Shown here in pieces: positions 56,005 through 64,000 of a stretch of DNA of 64,000 nucleotides. The position numbers were made by a program, and so were the translations under genes. The first letter of the stretch is position 1, and every line of letters starts with the position of its first letter. The stretch is from Algoriphagus aquaeductus (GTDB taxonomy: Bacteria; Bacteroidota; Bacteroidia; Cytophagales; Cyclobacteriaceae). Below the pieces are notes generated by a model. That model saw nothing but the letters and a program-made list of their open reading frames with translations, was not told where the DNA came from and did not search any database. The stretch lies in contig NZ_QKTX01000003.1 of assembly GCF_003253485.1 (NCBI RefSeq), positions 186,001 through 250,000 of the forward strand, written 5' to 3'.

Positions 56005-56874
56005 TCAGAAGCGGATGGATGGTGGATTGAGTTCGTCTGGATTTTGCTCAAAGGAGACTTTTCGCAAGGGGATCAGATTTTCCTTGGGCCAAGCTTCATC
56101 CTCAGTTGTTTGGGCGGGTAGGTAAAGGCTTTTGAAATTGATTTCCCGATAATAGATCAGCTGCCAATTGCCTTGGTGATCTTCGGCAAGGGCACTCATG
56201 GTCTCTACCCAATCTCCCGAATTGAGGTAGTGAATGCCTTCGATCATGCGATTTTCAGCTTTGTGGATATGCCCGCAGATGATCCCGTCGCAGCCCTTGG
56301 CTTTGGCCATTTTGGCAAGTTCGGATTCGTAATCATCGATGTAGCTGACGGCTTTTTTGACCTTGCCTTTGATGTATTGGGAAAGTGAAAAATAGGGCAA
56401 TCCAGCCTTGAACCGGTAGTAATTGACCACCCGATTGAGCCAAAGCAGAAAGGTGTATCCCACATCGCCGAGGTAGGCAATCCATCTCAAATTGGTCGTG
56501 ATGCTGTCAAAAACATCCCCATGGGTAATGAAATATTTCTTCCCTTGGGATTCATAAATCATGTCCGTTTGGATATGAAGTTTGCCGATTTGAAGCGGGA
56601 GAATTTGATCCAAAAAATCATCGTGGTTGCCGCGAAGGTAGAAGACATTCGTCTGATGATTTTCGATCATCTTCAGGACGCGGTTGAAAAAACGGGTATG
56701 TTTTCGTTTCCAGCTTCCGGATTTTTTGAGTTGCCAACCGTCGATGATGTCTCCGTTTAGGATGAGGTTTTCGCAGCGGTATTGCTTGAGAAAGCGTGCG
56801 ATTTCTTTGGCTTTGGCCCCTTTGGTTCCCAGATGAACATCAGAGATGACAATGGTTTTGAAGGATGTATTCAC
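56005..56874 (-). CDS. Metallophosphatase, UDP-2,3-diacylglucosamine diphosphatase-like
   Basis: 289-residue calcineurin-like phosphoesterase. Metal ligands are in Asp12/His14 (SDVHLGT), Asp42 (NGDIIDGW), Asn83/His84 (RGNHDD), THGD and CGHIHKAE. The spacing fits the LpxH-related branch that hydrolyses UDP-diacylglucosamine or related lipids. Members with this extended C-terminus are not all LpxH, so the substrate stays open. The gene lies upstream of the GT-B gene in one operon. Confidence 0.8.
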   Translation of the reverse strand: MNTSFKTIVISDVHLGTKGAKAKEIARFLKQYRCENLILNGDIIDGWQLKKSGSWKRKHTRFFNRVLKMIENHQTNVFYLRGNHDDFLDQILPLQIGKLHIQTDMIYESQGKKYFITHGDVFDSITTNLRWIAYLGDVGYTFLLWLNRVVNYYRFKAGLPYFSLSQYIKGKVKKAVSYIDDYESELAKMAKAKGCDGIICGHIHKAENRMIEGIHYLNSGDWVETMSALAEDHQGNWQLIYYREINFKSLYLPAQTTEDEAWPKENLIPLRKVSFEQNPDELNPPSIRF

Positions 56875-57164
56875 TCGATCAGATTTGAGGGAAAATTAGA
56901 TCGCTAGTGTAAATCCATGATGTTTAGGTTGTTATCAATTTGTGTTGAAATCGGAATTTTCTTTGGGAGAAATGAAGGAATAGTTAAGGGAAAGTGAAAA
57001 AGGGGGATGAGAGTTATAGGATTGAGATGAGAGACCTTAGACATTAGATACTAGAAACAAGAGCTCAGAACCCATGCTATAGGAGGCACAAATCACATCT
57101 TGAAAGTTAGATCATAGAATCTTCCTGCATAGGGTGAGGATAGCTTAGGCTGGATTTATGTATT
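56875..57164. other. Intergenic region, nothing recognised
   Basis: 290 AT-rich bases between the metallophosphatase gene and the broken PIN gene. Short TTAGACATTAGATACTAGA-like filler is present near 57031-57055. No gene or clear promoter. Confidence 0.35.
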
Positions 57165-57590
57165 TCAAATTTGTTTTTGGCTCAAAAAGTCTGATGGACT
57201 AATGATTTTTGTTTGATAAAACTTGTTCAAAATCAGTAGATCCTGATCGCCTGTGATTAAATAGTGTGCTTCCTAAATAAAGGCCAACTCCAGGAATTTA
57301 TTGTCATTTGGGTCTCTGCCAAGTTCAAATTTACGTTCTGGGTAAAAGATCCGTGTTGCTTTTTTTAAATTTTCAAAAAATTCTAATCGTTGGTTTGGGG
57401 ATAAATACTTGTCAAATTTCTTTCGTTCCAGAACTTCTTTTAACTCCAATAAAGTATCCTTTGAAAAGCAAAGGTCTCCTGATTCTATGGCTACAATCAA
57501 AGCTAGAGCGGGAGAGGAGTTTTGAATTAAAGCGCCACTGATCAATGTATTGGTGTCAAAAATAAAAAGCTGATTAGTTGAGGAGGTCAT
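57165..57590 (-). pseudogene. PIN-domain toxin gene (COG1569-like) cut by one in-frame TAG
   Basis: A 141-codon frame for a PIN-domain RNase toxin. The first 105 residues hold Asp12 (FIFDTNTLISGAL) and RDPNDNKFLELAFI. The next codon is TAG (57273-57275). The frame then goes on without a shift as EAHYLITGDQDLLILNKF and ends at TGA (57165-57167). The part after the stop carries the GDxDLL acidic cluster of the active site, so the short product should be inactive. Upstream is a likely antitoxin gene with a 17-base overlap. Confidence 0.8.
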
Positions 57591-57798
57591 CCAAAATTTC
57601 TTGGGTTAAGCCTTTATTCTTCATGTCTTCCTGAAGGGATTGAAAGTATTTCAAAACTTGTTTTCGTTCCTCGCTACTGGAAAGTAATTGCGTGATTTGT
57701 ACCTCTAGCAATTGGGCTATTTCATTTTTAAGTTCGTCGGAGGCGTTTTCCCAAGCTTTGGCCAGTTGAGTTTTTACAGGGATACTTATCTGTTCCAT
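57574..57798 (-). CDS. Putative antitoxin of the broken PIN toxin
   Basis: 74-residue, mostly helical and acidic protein with no firm family match. It lies directly upstream of the PIN-domain gene and overlaps it by 17 bases, the usual antitoxin-toxin arrangement. QISIPVKTQLAKAWENASDELKNEI may be an N-terminal DNA-binding strand with a following helix. It remains intact although the toxin frame is interrupted. Confidence 0.65.
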   Translation of the reverse strand: MEQISIPVKTQLAKAWENASDELKNEIAQLLEVQITQLLSSSEERKQVLKYFQSLQEDMKNKGLTQEILDDLLN

Positions 57799-57957
57799 TT
57801 CTGTGTTGGTTTTTTATAAAGTTACTATTAATAAGACTTTATGATTAGGAAGCAGTTGGTTTTTCTGAATCTCGAGGTAGTTTAACTTTCAACTTTTACT
57901 CGAGCGGTCTGGAGGCTTGGATTTCATGATATAGTTTCGTACCAAAGAAAAATTGGT

Positions 57958-60438
57958 ATGATGATGAGGAAAACCTTACTCGTATTGGGCTTTGCGATCG
58001 CTTCATTGGCGGCTTTTGCCCAAGAACCTGCTTACAAAGGAAATTATGAGCTGGCGGCTCGATTTTCTCCGGAAAAACTTAGAAAAATGATTTTCTCGAC
58101 CAGTGTGGATCCACATTGGATGAAAAAATCGGATCGTTTTTGGTATGAATATGAAACCAGCGAAGGTAAAAACTGGTATGTAGTCGACCCGGTTCGCCGC
58201 ACCAAAAGTCCTATGTTTGATCGGGACAAACTCGCTGCTGAGATCACCAAGGCGGTGAAAGATCCATTTGACGGGCAGCATCTAAAGTTGGATGACCTCA
58301 AGCTGTTGGAGGATGAAAACACGATTCAATTTAAAGTAAAGAGTACGGCTGATGTGGTAAAAAAGGATTGGGCGGAGATCAAAGCAAAGAATAAAAATGC
58401 CAAGGATTCCCTCGAAAAGAAGGTTCATACCTTCCGATACAATCTGAATACGCAACAGCTCAATGAGATCGAGACCGAAAAAGACCCAAAGCGATTGGCA
58501 TGGGCCAATATCGCTCCGGATTCCTCCAAAGTGGTTTATACCAAAAACTTCAACCTTTATTGGATAGATAAAGCCAATTTCCTCAAGGCGGTAAAGGATG
58601 AAAAAGACTCTACCATCGTGGAAAACCAGCTCACCACCGACGGAGAAAAGGATTACGAGTATGGTTGGGGTGATCGGGGTGACGACAATGAAGAAGTAGA
58701 AAAGAAGAAAAATGACCGTAAGCGTGTTGGGGTACTTTGGAGCACAGACAGCAAGCAGTTTATCCTCACCCGAAACGATCAGCGCAAGGTCAAAGACCTT
58801 TGGGTGATTCACAATACCCGAGATCCACGCCCTACTTTGGAGACGTACAAGTATGCCATGCCAGGGGAAAAAGAGCAGCCTCAAACCGAACTGTTGCACT
58901 ATTCTTTTGACTCCAAAGAGTTGAAAAAGCTTCCTATTTCGACCTTTAAGGATCAGACTGTTTCGCTTTGGTCCACCACGCCTCCGAGCAACACACGAGA
59001 TGATGACTTCAGACCGGCGACATGGTTGGGTGATTTGAAGGAGTTCTATTTTGCGATCACTTCCCGAGATTTGAAGCGAGTCGATGTGGTACGATGGAAT
59101 TTGGCTACAGGCCAAAAAGAAGTGGTGATCGAGGAAAGAAGCAATACCTATATCGATTTTGAAAAATTGGAGATTGTCGGAAACGAGCTGATCTGGTGGT
59201 CAGAGCGTGATGGTTGGGGGCATTTTTACCTGTACGGAAAAGACGGTTCGCTCAAGCGTCAGTTGACTTCGGGACCTTTCCATACTGCTGGAGCGGCTCG
59301 GGTGGATGCCAAAACCCGAAGACTGTTTTTTACCGCCAATGGCCGTGAAAAAGGAGAAGATCCCTACTATGAACACTTGTATAGTGTCAGTTTGGATGGC
59401 GGAGCGGTTACCTTGCTCAATAAGGGTGACTTCAACCATGAGATCAACATCAACGACAACGCTTCGTTCTTTGTCAACAATTTCTCCCGAGTCAATACGG
59501 TGCCTGCTTCGGTGCTTTATGACCGAAACGGTGCGAAGGTAATGGACTTGGAAACCGCAGATTTGAGCCAGCTTTTTGCGGCGGGCTACAAGTTTCCGGA
59601 GCCATTCAAGTTTAAAGCTGATGATGGTATTACCGATCTTTTTGGCGTGATGTATAAGCCTTTCGATTTTGATTCTACCCGGAAATATCCATTGATCCAG
59701 TATGTGTATCCTGGCCCACAGACCGAGGCGGTCAACAAGTCTTTTGGTCGTGGAATGGATCGTACGGACCGATTGGCTCAGTTTGGATTCGTAGTAGTGA
59801 CTTTGGGAAATAGAGGAGGACATCCTGCCCGATCCAAGTGGTATCACAATTATGGCTATGGAGATCTGAGAGACTACGGTTTGGCGGATAAAAAAGCAGC
59901 TGTGGATCAGTTGGCCGATCGTCATGCGTTCATTGACCGAAACAAAGTCGGGATTCACGGGCACTCCGGCGGAGGATTTATGTCCACGGCTGCGCTGCTG
60001 GTCTATCCAGAAGTGTTCAAAGTGGCCGTATCCTCAGCCGGAAATCACGAAAACAACATCTACAACCGTTGGTGGTCCGAAAAGCACCATGGCGTGCAGG
60101 AGCGAGTTTCACCTACTGGGGACACCACTTTTGTCTATCAGATTGAGAAAAACCCGGACCTAGCCAAAAACCTCAAAGGTCACCTAATGCTCAGCACCGG
60201 CGATGTGGATAACAACGTGCATCCTGCCGGAACCATCCGCATGGCCAATGCACTGATCAAAGCCGGTAAGCGTTTTGAGTTTGTAATCCTGCCCGGCCAA
60301 CGACATGGCTATGGAGATATGACCGAGTATTTCTTTTGGAAAATGGGGGATTACTTTGTGGCTCATTTGCTTGGAGATACGGCTCCACCTCCGGTGGATA
60401 TGGTGGAGATGCAGCGGGACAAGCCGAAGGATAAGTAA
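57958..60438 (+). CDS. S9-family dipeptidyl/prolyl oligopeptidase, exported
   Basis: 826-residue exported serine peptidase. Three ATGs lie in a row at the start (57958); the signal peptide ends FAQ. An eight-bladed-type propeller fills the first part (WSERDGWGHFYLYG is a DPP IV signature with WxxRDGW). The hydrolase domain has Ser670 in HGHSGGGFM, Asp in TGDVDNNVHP and His in GQRHGYGD. This pattern fits the DPP IV/S9B branch, which removes Xaa-Pro dipeptides from peptides in the periplasm or outside. Confidence 0.92.
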   Translation: MMMRKTLLVLGFAIASLAAFAQEPAYKGNYELAARFSPEKLRKMIFSTSVDPHWMKKSDRFWYEYETSEGKNWYVVDPVRRTKSPMFDRDKLAAEITKAVKDPFDGQHLKLDDLKLLEDENTIQFKVKSTADVVKKDWAEIKAKNKNAKDSLEKKVHTFRYNLNTQQLNEIETEKDPKRLAWANIAPDSSKVVYTKNFNLYWIDKANFLKAVKDEKDSTIVENQLTTDGEKDYEYGWGDRGDDNEEVEKKKNDRKRVGVLWSTDSKQFILTRNDQRKVKDLWVIHNTRDPRPTLETYKYAMPGEKEQPQTELLHYSFDSKELKKLPISTFKDQTVSLWSTTPPSNTRDDDFRPATWLGDLKEFYFAITSRDLKRVDVVRWNLATGQKEVVIEERSNTYIDFEKLEIVGNELIWWSERDGWGHFYLYGKDGSLKRQLTSGPFHTAGAARVDAKTRRLFFTANGREKGEDPYYEHLYSVSLDGGAVTLLNKGDFNHEININDNASFFVNNFSRVNTVPASVLYDRNGAKVMDLETADLSQLFAAGYKFPEPFKFKADDGITDLFGVMYKPFDFDSTRKYPLIQYVYPGPQTEAVNKSFGRGMDRTDRLAQFGFVVVTLGNRGGHPARSKWYHNYGYGDLRDYGLADKKAAVDQLADRHAFIDRNKVGIHGHSGGGFMSTAALLVYPEVFKVAVSSAGNHENNIYNRWWSEKHHGVQERVSPTGDTTFVYQIEKNPDLAKNLKGHLMLSTGDVDNNVHPAGTIRMANALIKAGKRFEFVILPGQRHGYGDMTEYFFWKMGDYFVAHLLGDTAPPPVDMVEMQRDKPKDK

Positions 60439-60818
60439 TTAAGTCAGGTAAAGCGAAGTCGAAGCCTTTTTTGGGAACCTTTGAGGTTTTAATGAACCTC
60501 GAAGGTTTTCTTTTTTACAGCAAAGGACACCAAGGATCACAAAGAGATTTTTGCCACCGAGGGCCACATAGAGCTTGATTTTGTGGCCCCAGGAGCGGAT
60601 AGTTACTTCAATCTTTTCGGATAAAATCGGCCTTTTAGAGAACACGGAGGAAAAGCTTCGCTTTTTGGAGAACCTTTGAGGTTTTAATGAACCTTGAAGG
60701 CTTTCTTTCTTTACCACAGAAATCGCAAAGGATAGTTAAAGTGTTCCTATAGAAAAAAAGGGGGGGTAAAGAGTGGAATTGCCCAAGAATGCCCGAGAGT
60801 TCCACAGCTAATTGAAGG
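60439..60818. repeat. Intergenic region with a duplicated 38-base element
   Basis: GAACCTTTGAGGTTTTAATG begins both copies, at 60475-60512 and 60670-60707. The 38-base copies differ at two positions and are spaced 195 bases apart. The copies can fold weakly because AACCT/AGGTT and CTTCGAGG-type parts are complementary. The rest of the region is low-complexity filler with no ORF of coding character. Confidence 0.6.
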
Positions 60819-62504
60819 CTATTTTGACAGCATTTCCTCAGCTCCGTTCCAATTTTTGGGAGCACCTTCTGACAAGAATTTTTTTGCCTTTTCAAAAAAT
60901 ACTTTTACTGTATGATCTTCTTCGTCTGAGTCCACCACTTTACTGAAAAGCTGAACGGCATGCTCAAATTGACCTAGCTGATACAGTTCCATTCCCATAT
61001 CAAAGTCACTCATGTTTTTTTTTCTTTTTGAGGCTAAACCCTCTTCCATCCCATTCATACATTCCACCACACTGAGCAGATTATTTTTCCCCTTTAGGAG
61101 AACCTTTCCCAATCGTCTAAAATCAAATCTGGAGGGATTTGGGATTCTCTTGAATGTTTCATCACTCAGTAACAAAGGCGATTTGTAATATTTGGTCAGA
61201 CTTTCAATTCGGGAAGCTGTATTGACAGTATCACTGATGGTAGCTGCATCCAAGCGGTGCTCATCGCCGGTAATTCCCATAATCAGTGAACCTGTGTGCA
61301 TTCCTATGCCTGCCTGTATGGGAGGCTCACCATTTTGAGTTCGTTTTTGGTTTAATTTTCGGACAGCCCGCTGCATTTCAATGGCAGCGAGGAGGGCATC
61401 CTCTGGTTGAATTGGAAAAATTGCCATGATGGAATCACCGAGATATTGATTAATAAAGCCTCTGTGGCTTCTGATAATCGGTCCTAAAACTTCATTGAAA
61501 GAGGAAACAAACCGGAAGTTTTCTTCGGGACTCATCCGTTCTGAAAGGGTCGTGAAATCACGGATATCTGTAAACAAAACAGTTACTATTTTTTCAACTT
61601 GATCGCCCAGTTTGACATCCGTTATATTTTCTTTGCCCAGGGAAGAAATAAACTCATTAGGGACAAATTTTTTAATGACTTCATTGATACGGAGTATTGC
61701 TTCCTCCCGCATTTTTATCTCCCGAATATTTTTTTCAAAAAGTAGTGCGGACTCCATGGCTGAAGAAGATTGCAAAGCCAAAGTCACTAAAAGTTTTAAG
61801 TGTGCTGCGGTAAATTGATCCGTTTGAGTTCCAGCCAAAATGATCGCGCCAAGGACGCGATCTTTGCCTTTCAGGGTGGCATAAATAATACTCATTACAT
61901 TTTGGGCTATTAGCCCACGGTCCTTTAGTTCTTTGATATCGGTAATGATCGAAGATTGCCCATTGAGTCCGACTCGCATCAGAAGCGAATAATTTTTCTC
62001 CAATTGGTGGGGATCAATCAGTTTTTCCCCTGAAACCGCAGGGATTGTCAAGGCTCGTTGATATTCATCCAACAAAACAATAGCACCAGCATTCGTTGGA
62101 ATGGAATTAGTAGAATGGTTGAGGGTAATTGTGGCAATAGCATCTAAGGAGATGGCCTCTCCAAGATTTTCTGCGAAACTGTATATAATATTAAGTTCTT
62201 GATAGAGGTGAAGTACTTCCGAACCTAATTTTCTTTTCTCTCCTTCTTTGGTCAATAACATTTTCACCACCTCAACCACTTGATGGATTAGTTCAGTATC
62301 GCTGTACAGTGTCGCGATGATGGAGTTTTCAAAGTCAATGGGAATAGCATATTTAAAATCCGAATATTCTTCCCTGCCATATATATGCTTGCCTGAAGGA
62401 TCAATAATGGAAAAACTTGCACGGTGGTGAGCAGACCAATCATCCAACCAAGGTTTTAAGGGTTCATTTCGCCCAAACAATGCTTTAATCGCCAGTTTTG
62501 CCAT
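60819..62504 (-). CDS. Class III adenylate/guanylate cyclase with GAF domain
   Basis: 561-residue cytosolic cyclase making cAMP or cGMP. An N-terminal ligand domain (1-85, DLHK-like), a GAF domain (about 115-260: YSFAENLGEAISLDAIA, TNAGAIVLLDEYQR), a helical linker, and a catalytic domain (about 300-470: VTVLFTDIRDFTTLSERM with two metal Asp, QYLGDSIMAIFP, AGIGMHTGSLIMGITG). The C-terminal 75 residues form a TPR-like tail. It lies just downstream of a two-component response regulator. Confidence 0.86.
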   Translation of the reverse strand: MAKLAIKALFGRNEPLKPWLDDWSAHHRASFSIIDPSGKHIYGREEYSDFKYAIPIDFENSIIATLYSDTELIHQVVEVVKMLLTKEGEKRKLGSEVLHLYQELNIIYSFAENLGEAISLDAIATITLNHSTNSIPTNAGAIVLLDEYQRALTIPAVSGEKLIDPHQLEKNYSLLMRVGLNGQSSIITDIKELKDRGLIAQNVMSIIYATLKGKDRVLGAIILAGTQTDQFTAAHLKLLVTLALQSSSAMESALLFEKNIREIKMREEAILRINEVIKKFVPNEFISSLGKENITDVKLGDQVEKIVTVLFTDIRDFTTLSERMSPEENFRFVSSFNEVLGPIIRSHRGFINQYLGDSIMAIFPIQPEDALLAAIEMQRAVRKLNQKRTQNGEPPIQAGIGMHTGSLIMGITGDEHRLDAATISDTVNTASRIESLTKYYKSPLLLSDETFKRIPNPSRFDFRRLGKVLLKGKNNLLSVVECMNGMEEGLASKRKKNMSDFDMGMELYQLGQFEHAVQLFSKVVDSDEEDHTVKVFFEKAKKFLSEGAPKNWNGAEEMLSK

Positions 62505-62543
62505 TTAGAGATTTTTGAATTTAGGTTGTATTAAGCCAAAAGC

Positions 62544-62924
62544 TTAGGGTAACTCCAGCACTTCCCGTGCTTTTTCTAAGAGCAATTCGGGATCAAAAGG
62601 TTTGGTCATATACACATCAGCCCCGACGTCCAATCCCTTTTGGCGATCTGATTCCTGTCCTTTTGCCGTCAGTAATACGATATAAATATTCGTTAAGCCC
62701 ATTTCTTGTTTGACTCTTCGGCACACTTCCATTCCATTCATTTTGGGCATCATCACATCCAAAAATATGAGGTCAGGTTTTTCTTCGGTGATCACTTCCA
62801 AGGCCATTTCGCCATTTTCGGCAGTAAAAAACGCTACCCCTTCATCCTCTAATTCTTCAAGCGTTTGCTCGATGAGCATCCGGATATGGGCCTCATCATC
62901 TACAATTAAAATTTTCTGTGACAT
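62544..62924 (-). CDS. Stand-alone response regulator receiver (CheY-like)
   Basis: 126-residue single REC domain. The acidic pair is Asp9/Asp10 (VDDEAH), the phospho-accepting Asp is 56 (LIFLDVMMP), Thr86 and Lys108 (TKPF) complete the site. With no output domain it must act by binding a partner. It lies 38 bases downstream of the hybrid histidine kinase and upstream of the cyclase, so the three may form one signalling unit. Confidence 0.93.
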   Translation of the reverse strand: MSQKILIVDDEAHIRMLIEQTLEELEDEGVAFFTAENGEMALEVITEEKPDLIFLDVMMPKMNGMEVCRRVKQEMGLTNIYIVLLTAKGQESDRQKGLDVGADVYMTKPFDPELLLEKAREVLELP

Positions 62925-62962
62925 TCTTCAGATGTTTAATATTTAGCGGTTAAAAGATTTTT

Positions 62963-64000
62963 TTATTGATAAATGAAAAACAACACATTTTCCAATCCCT
63001 TTTCAAAGCGAAGGGTTTTGATTTCTTCGTCAGCAGAAAGCAGGGAGTTTAGGATAATAATGTCCGGTTGAGCTGCTTTGGCCTTTTCGACCAGTTCCTT
63101 TCCATCCGATTCGACGACTTGGTAGCCCTTGGTCTGAAGGACATCCGTCAGCGTTCGAATGGCTGCACTATCCTCATCCACCACCATTACTTTTCTTTTG
63201 GATTTACCCTGCTCCAAGAGCGCACTGATATCTTCGAATAACTGTGAGGTGTCTATTGGCTTTGTCAAATACCGATCTACACCAATTCGGAATCCCCGGG
63301 CTTTGTCCTGCACGATGGACAAAATAATGATAGGAATGTCCATCGTTTGAGGATCATTTTTCAAAATAGCGGCCACATCAAAGCCGTTGATTTCGGGCAT
63401 CATAATGTCCAGTATAATTAGGTCCGGCCGATGCTCCCGGATCGATTCGATCGCTTCTTTTCCATTGCTGGCTTCAGAGGTTAAATATCCCGCTTCTGTG
63501 AGTTCCTGACGTAACAGAGATCGGATAGACTCCTCGTCATCCACAATCAAAATATGCGCATGGGTGCCATCAGTTTTTAGCTTGGAAAATGCCATCTGCT
63601 CCTTTAATTGCTTCACCAGCTCGTTGAGGTGGATAGGACCGGTTGACGTTGAGCTGTTTTCTTTTTTAACCAATGGAAGTGCAAAGGAAAAAGTGGTTCC
63701 TTTAGCAATTTCACTTTCCAGCCAGATTCTTCCTCCATGATGCTCGACTATTTCCTTACAAATTGGAAGCCCCAATCCTGTGCCTTTGGGTTTATCGGTT
63801 AGGGTATCCCCCCCGATTTGCTTAAACTGTTCGAATACTGCCCCAAAGTCCTCTTTGGCGATTCCCATTCCGGTATCTTGAATGCTGGTAATGATTTCAT
63901 TTCCCACTTTTTTAACTCTACAGGTAACAGACCCCGTATCGGTAAATTTGACTGCATTGGAAATCAAATTGATCACTACTTGGATGAGCTTGTTGGTGTC
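62963..64000 (-). CDS. Hybrid sensor histidine kinase with two receivers, C-terminal part
   Basis: Partial gene: the frame runs to the window edge and the N-terminal sensor is outside. The visible part has the kinase N box (VINLISNAVKF), G1 (DTGMGIA), F box (FEQFKQIG) and G2 (GTGLGLPICKEIVEHHGG). A full first REC domain follows (VDDEESI, IILDIMMPEI, TKPID). The second REC starts normally (VMVVDEDSA) but has Asn instead of the phospho-accepting Asp (IIILNSLL) and ends after the fourth strand, without the conserved Lys. It is thus a truncated pseudo-receiver. Confidence 0.88.
   Translation of the reverse strand, partial: DTNKLIQVVINLISNAVKFTDTGSVTCRVKKVGNEIITSIQDTGMGIAKEDFGAVFEQFKQIGGDTLTDKPKGTGLGLPICKEIVEHHGGRIWLESEIAKGTTFSFALPLVKKENSSTSTGPIHLNELVKQLKEQMAFSKLKTDGTHAHILIVDDEESIRSLLRQELTEAGYLTSEASNGKEAIESIREHRPDLIILDIMMPEINGFDVAAILKNDPQTMDIPIIILSIVQDKARGFRIGVDRYLTKPIDTSQLFEDISALLEQGKSKRKVMVVDEDSAAIRTLTDVLQTKGYQVVESDGKELVEKAKAAQPDIIILNSLLSADEEIKTLRFEKGLENVLFFIYQ

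Noticed and set aside
58282-59964. Minus-strand ORFs of 254 and 277 codons inside the S9 peptidase gene
   Set aside because: They are shadows of a well-supported gene on the other strand.

Overview
The window looks like chromosomal DNA of a Bacteroidota bacterium, probably order Cytophagales and close to Cyclobacteriaceae such as Algoriphagus (the genus is an inference). The signs are Bacteroidota-type promoters (TTG, 19 bases, TAnnTTTG), many SPI/SPII-exported enzymes and lipoproteins, a three-gene transhydrogenase operon, a BlaI/M56 pair with the C-terminal domain usual in this phylum, a DUF6600-type protein, and sortilin/BNR, S9 and S15 proteins. No rRNA, tRNA, CRISPR array, transposase or phage gene was seen.

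Layout. 1-15 kb is a protein-quality and envelope-stress block: the end of rseP, an outer-membrane/lipoprotein pair, lon, hslU, an SDR, a SixA-type phosphatase, a cold-shock gene, a broken MscS-family channel gene, hsp20 and degP. 14.8-29 kb holds secreted hydrolases and metabolic genes: two beta-lactamase-fold hydrolases, a GH9 glucanase gene cut by one nonsense codon, an intradiol-dioxygenase-like protein, an NDP-hexose 2,3-dehydratase with a GT61-like transferase, BNR and TPR lipoproteins, an epimerase-like SDR, a deaminase, a cytosolic Deg-type protease and an OmpA protein. 29-33.5 kb is an accessory patch: a YjdI/YjdJ-like pair, a VapBC-type module, a deiminase with an unknown partner, a predicted CBS-HEPN protein with a small membrane partner, and a truncated antitoxin-like ORF. 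33.5-45 kb has a sortilin-like protein, a DUF6600 protein, an S15 peptidase and an oxidoreductase cluster. 45-57 kb carries pntAA-pntAB-pntB, rnhB with a GH63-like glucosidase, the BlaI/M56 system with a readable promoter-operator, and a glycosyltransferase/metallophosphatase pair. 57-64 kb holds a second toxin-antitoxin module with a broken PIN gene, an S9 peptidase, an adenylate cyclase, a response regulator and a truncated hybrid histidine kinase.

Three minus-strand genes (MscS-like, GH9, PIN toxin) carry in-frame TAA/TAG codons after which the homologous sequence continues in the same frame; the MscS-like gene also has a frameshift. All four stops are one C-to-T change from a Gln codon. 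Normal genes in the window end in TAA, so a changed genetic code is not supported; the genes are decaying or the assembly has errors.

The most interesting candidates are the CBS-HEPN plus membrane-protein operon (32.0-33.1 kb), the BlaI operator pair placed exactly on the -33 and -7 elements (52.3 kb), the tandem REP-like hairpins (16.06-16.12 kb), and the small 2,3-dehydratase/GT61 operon (19.1-21.3 kb).
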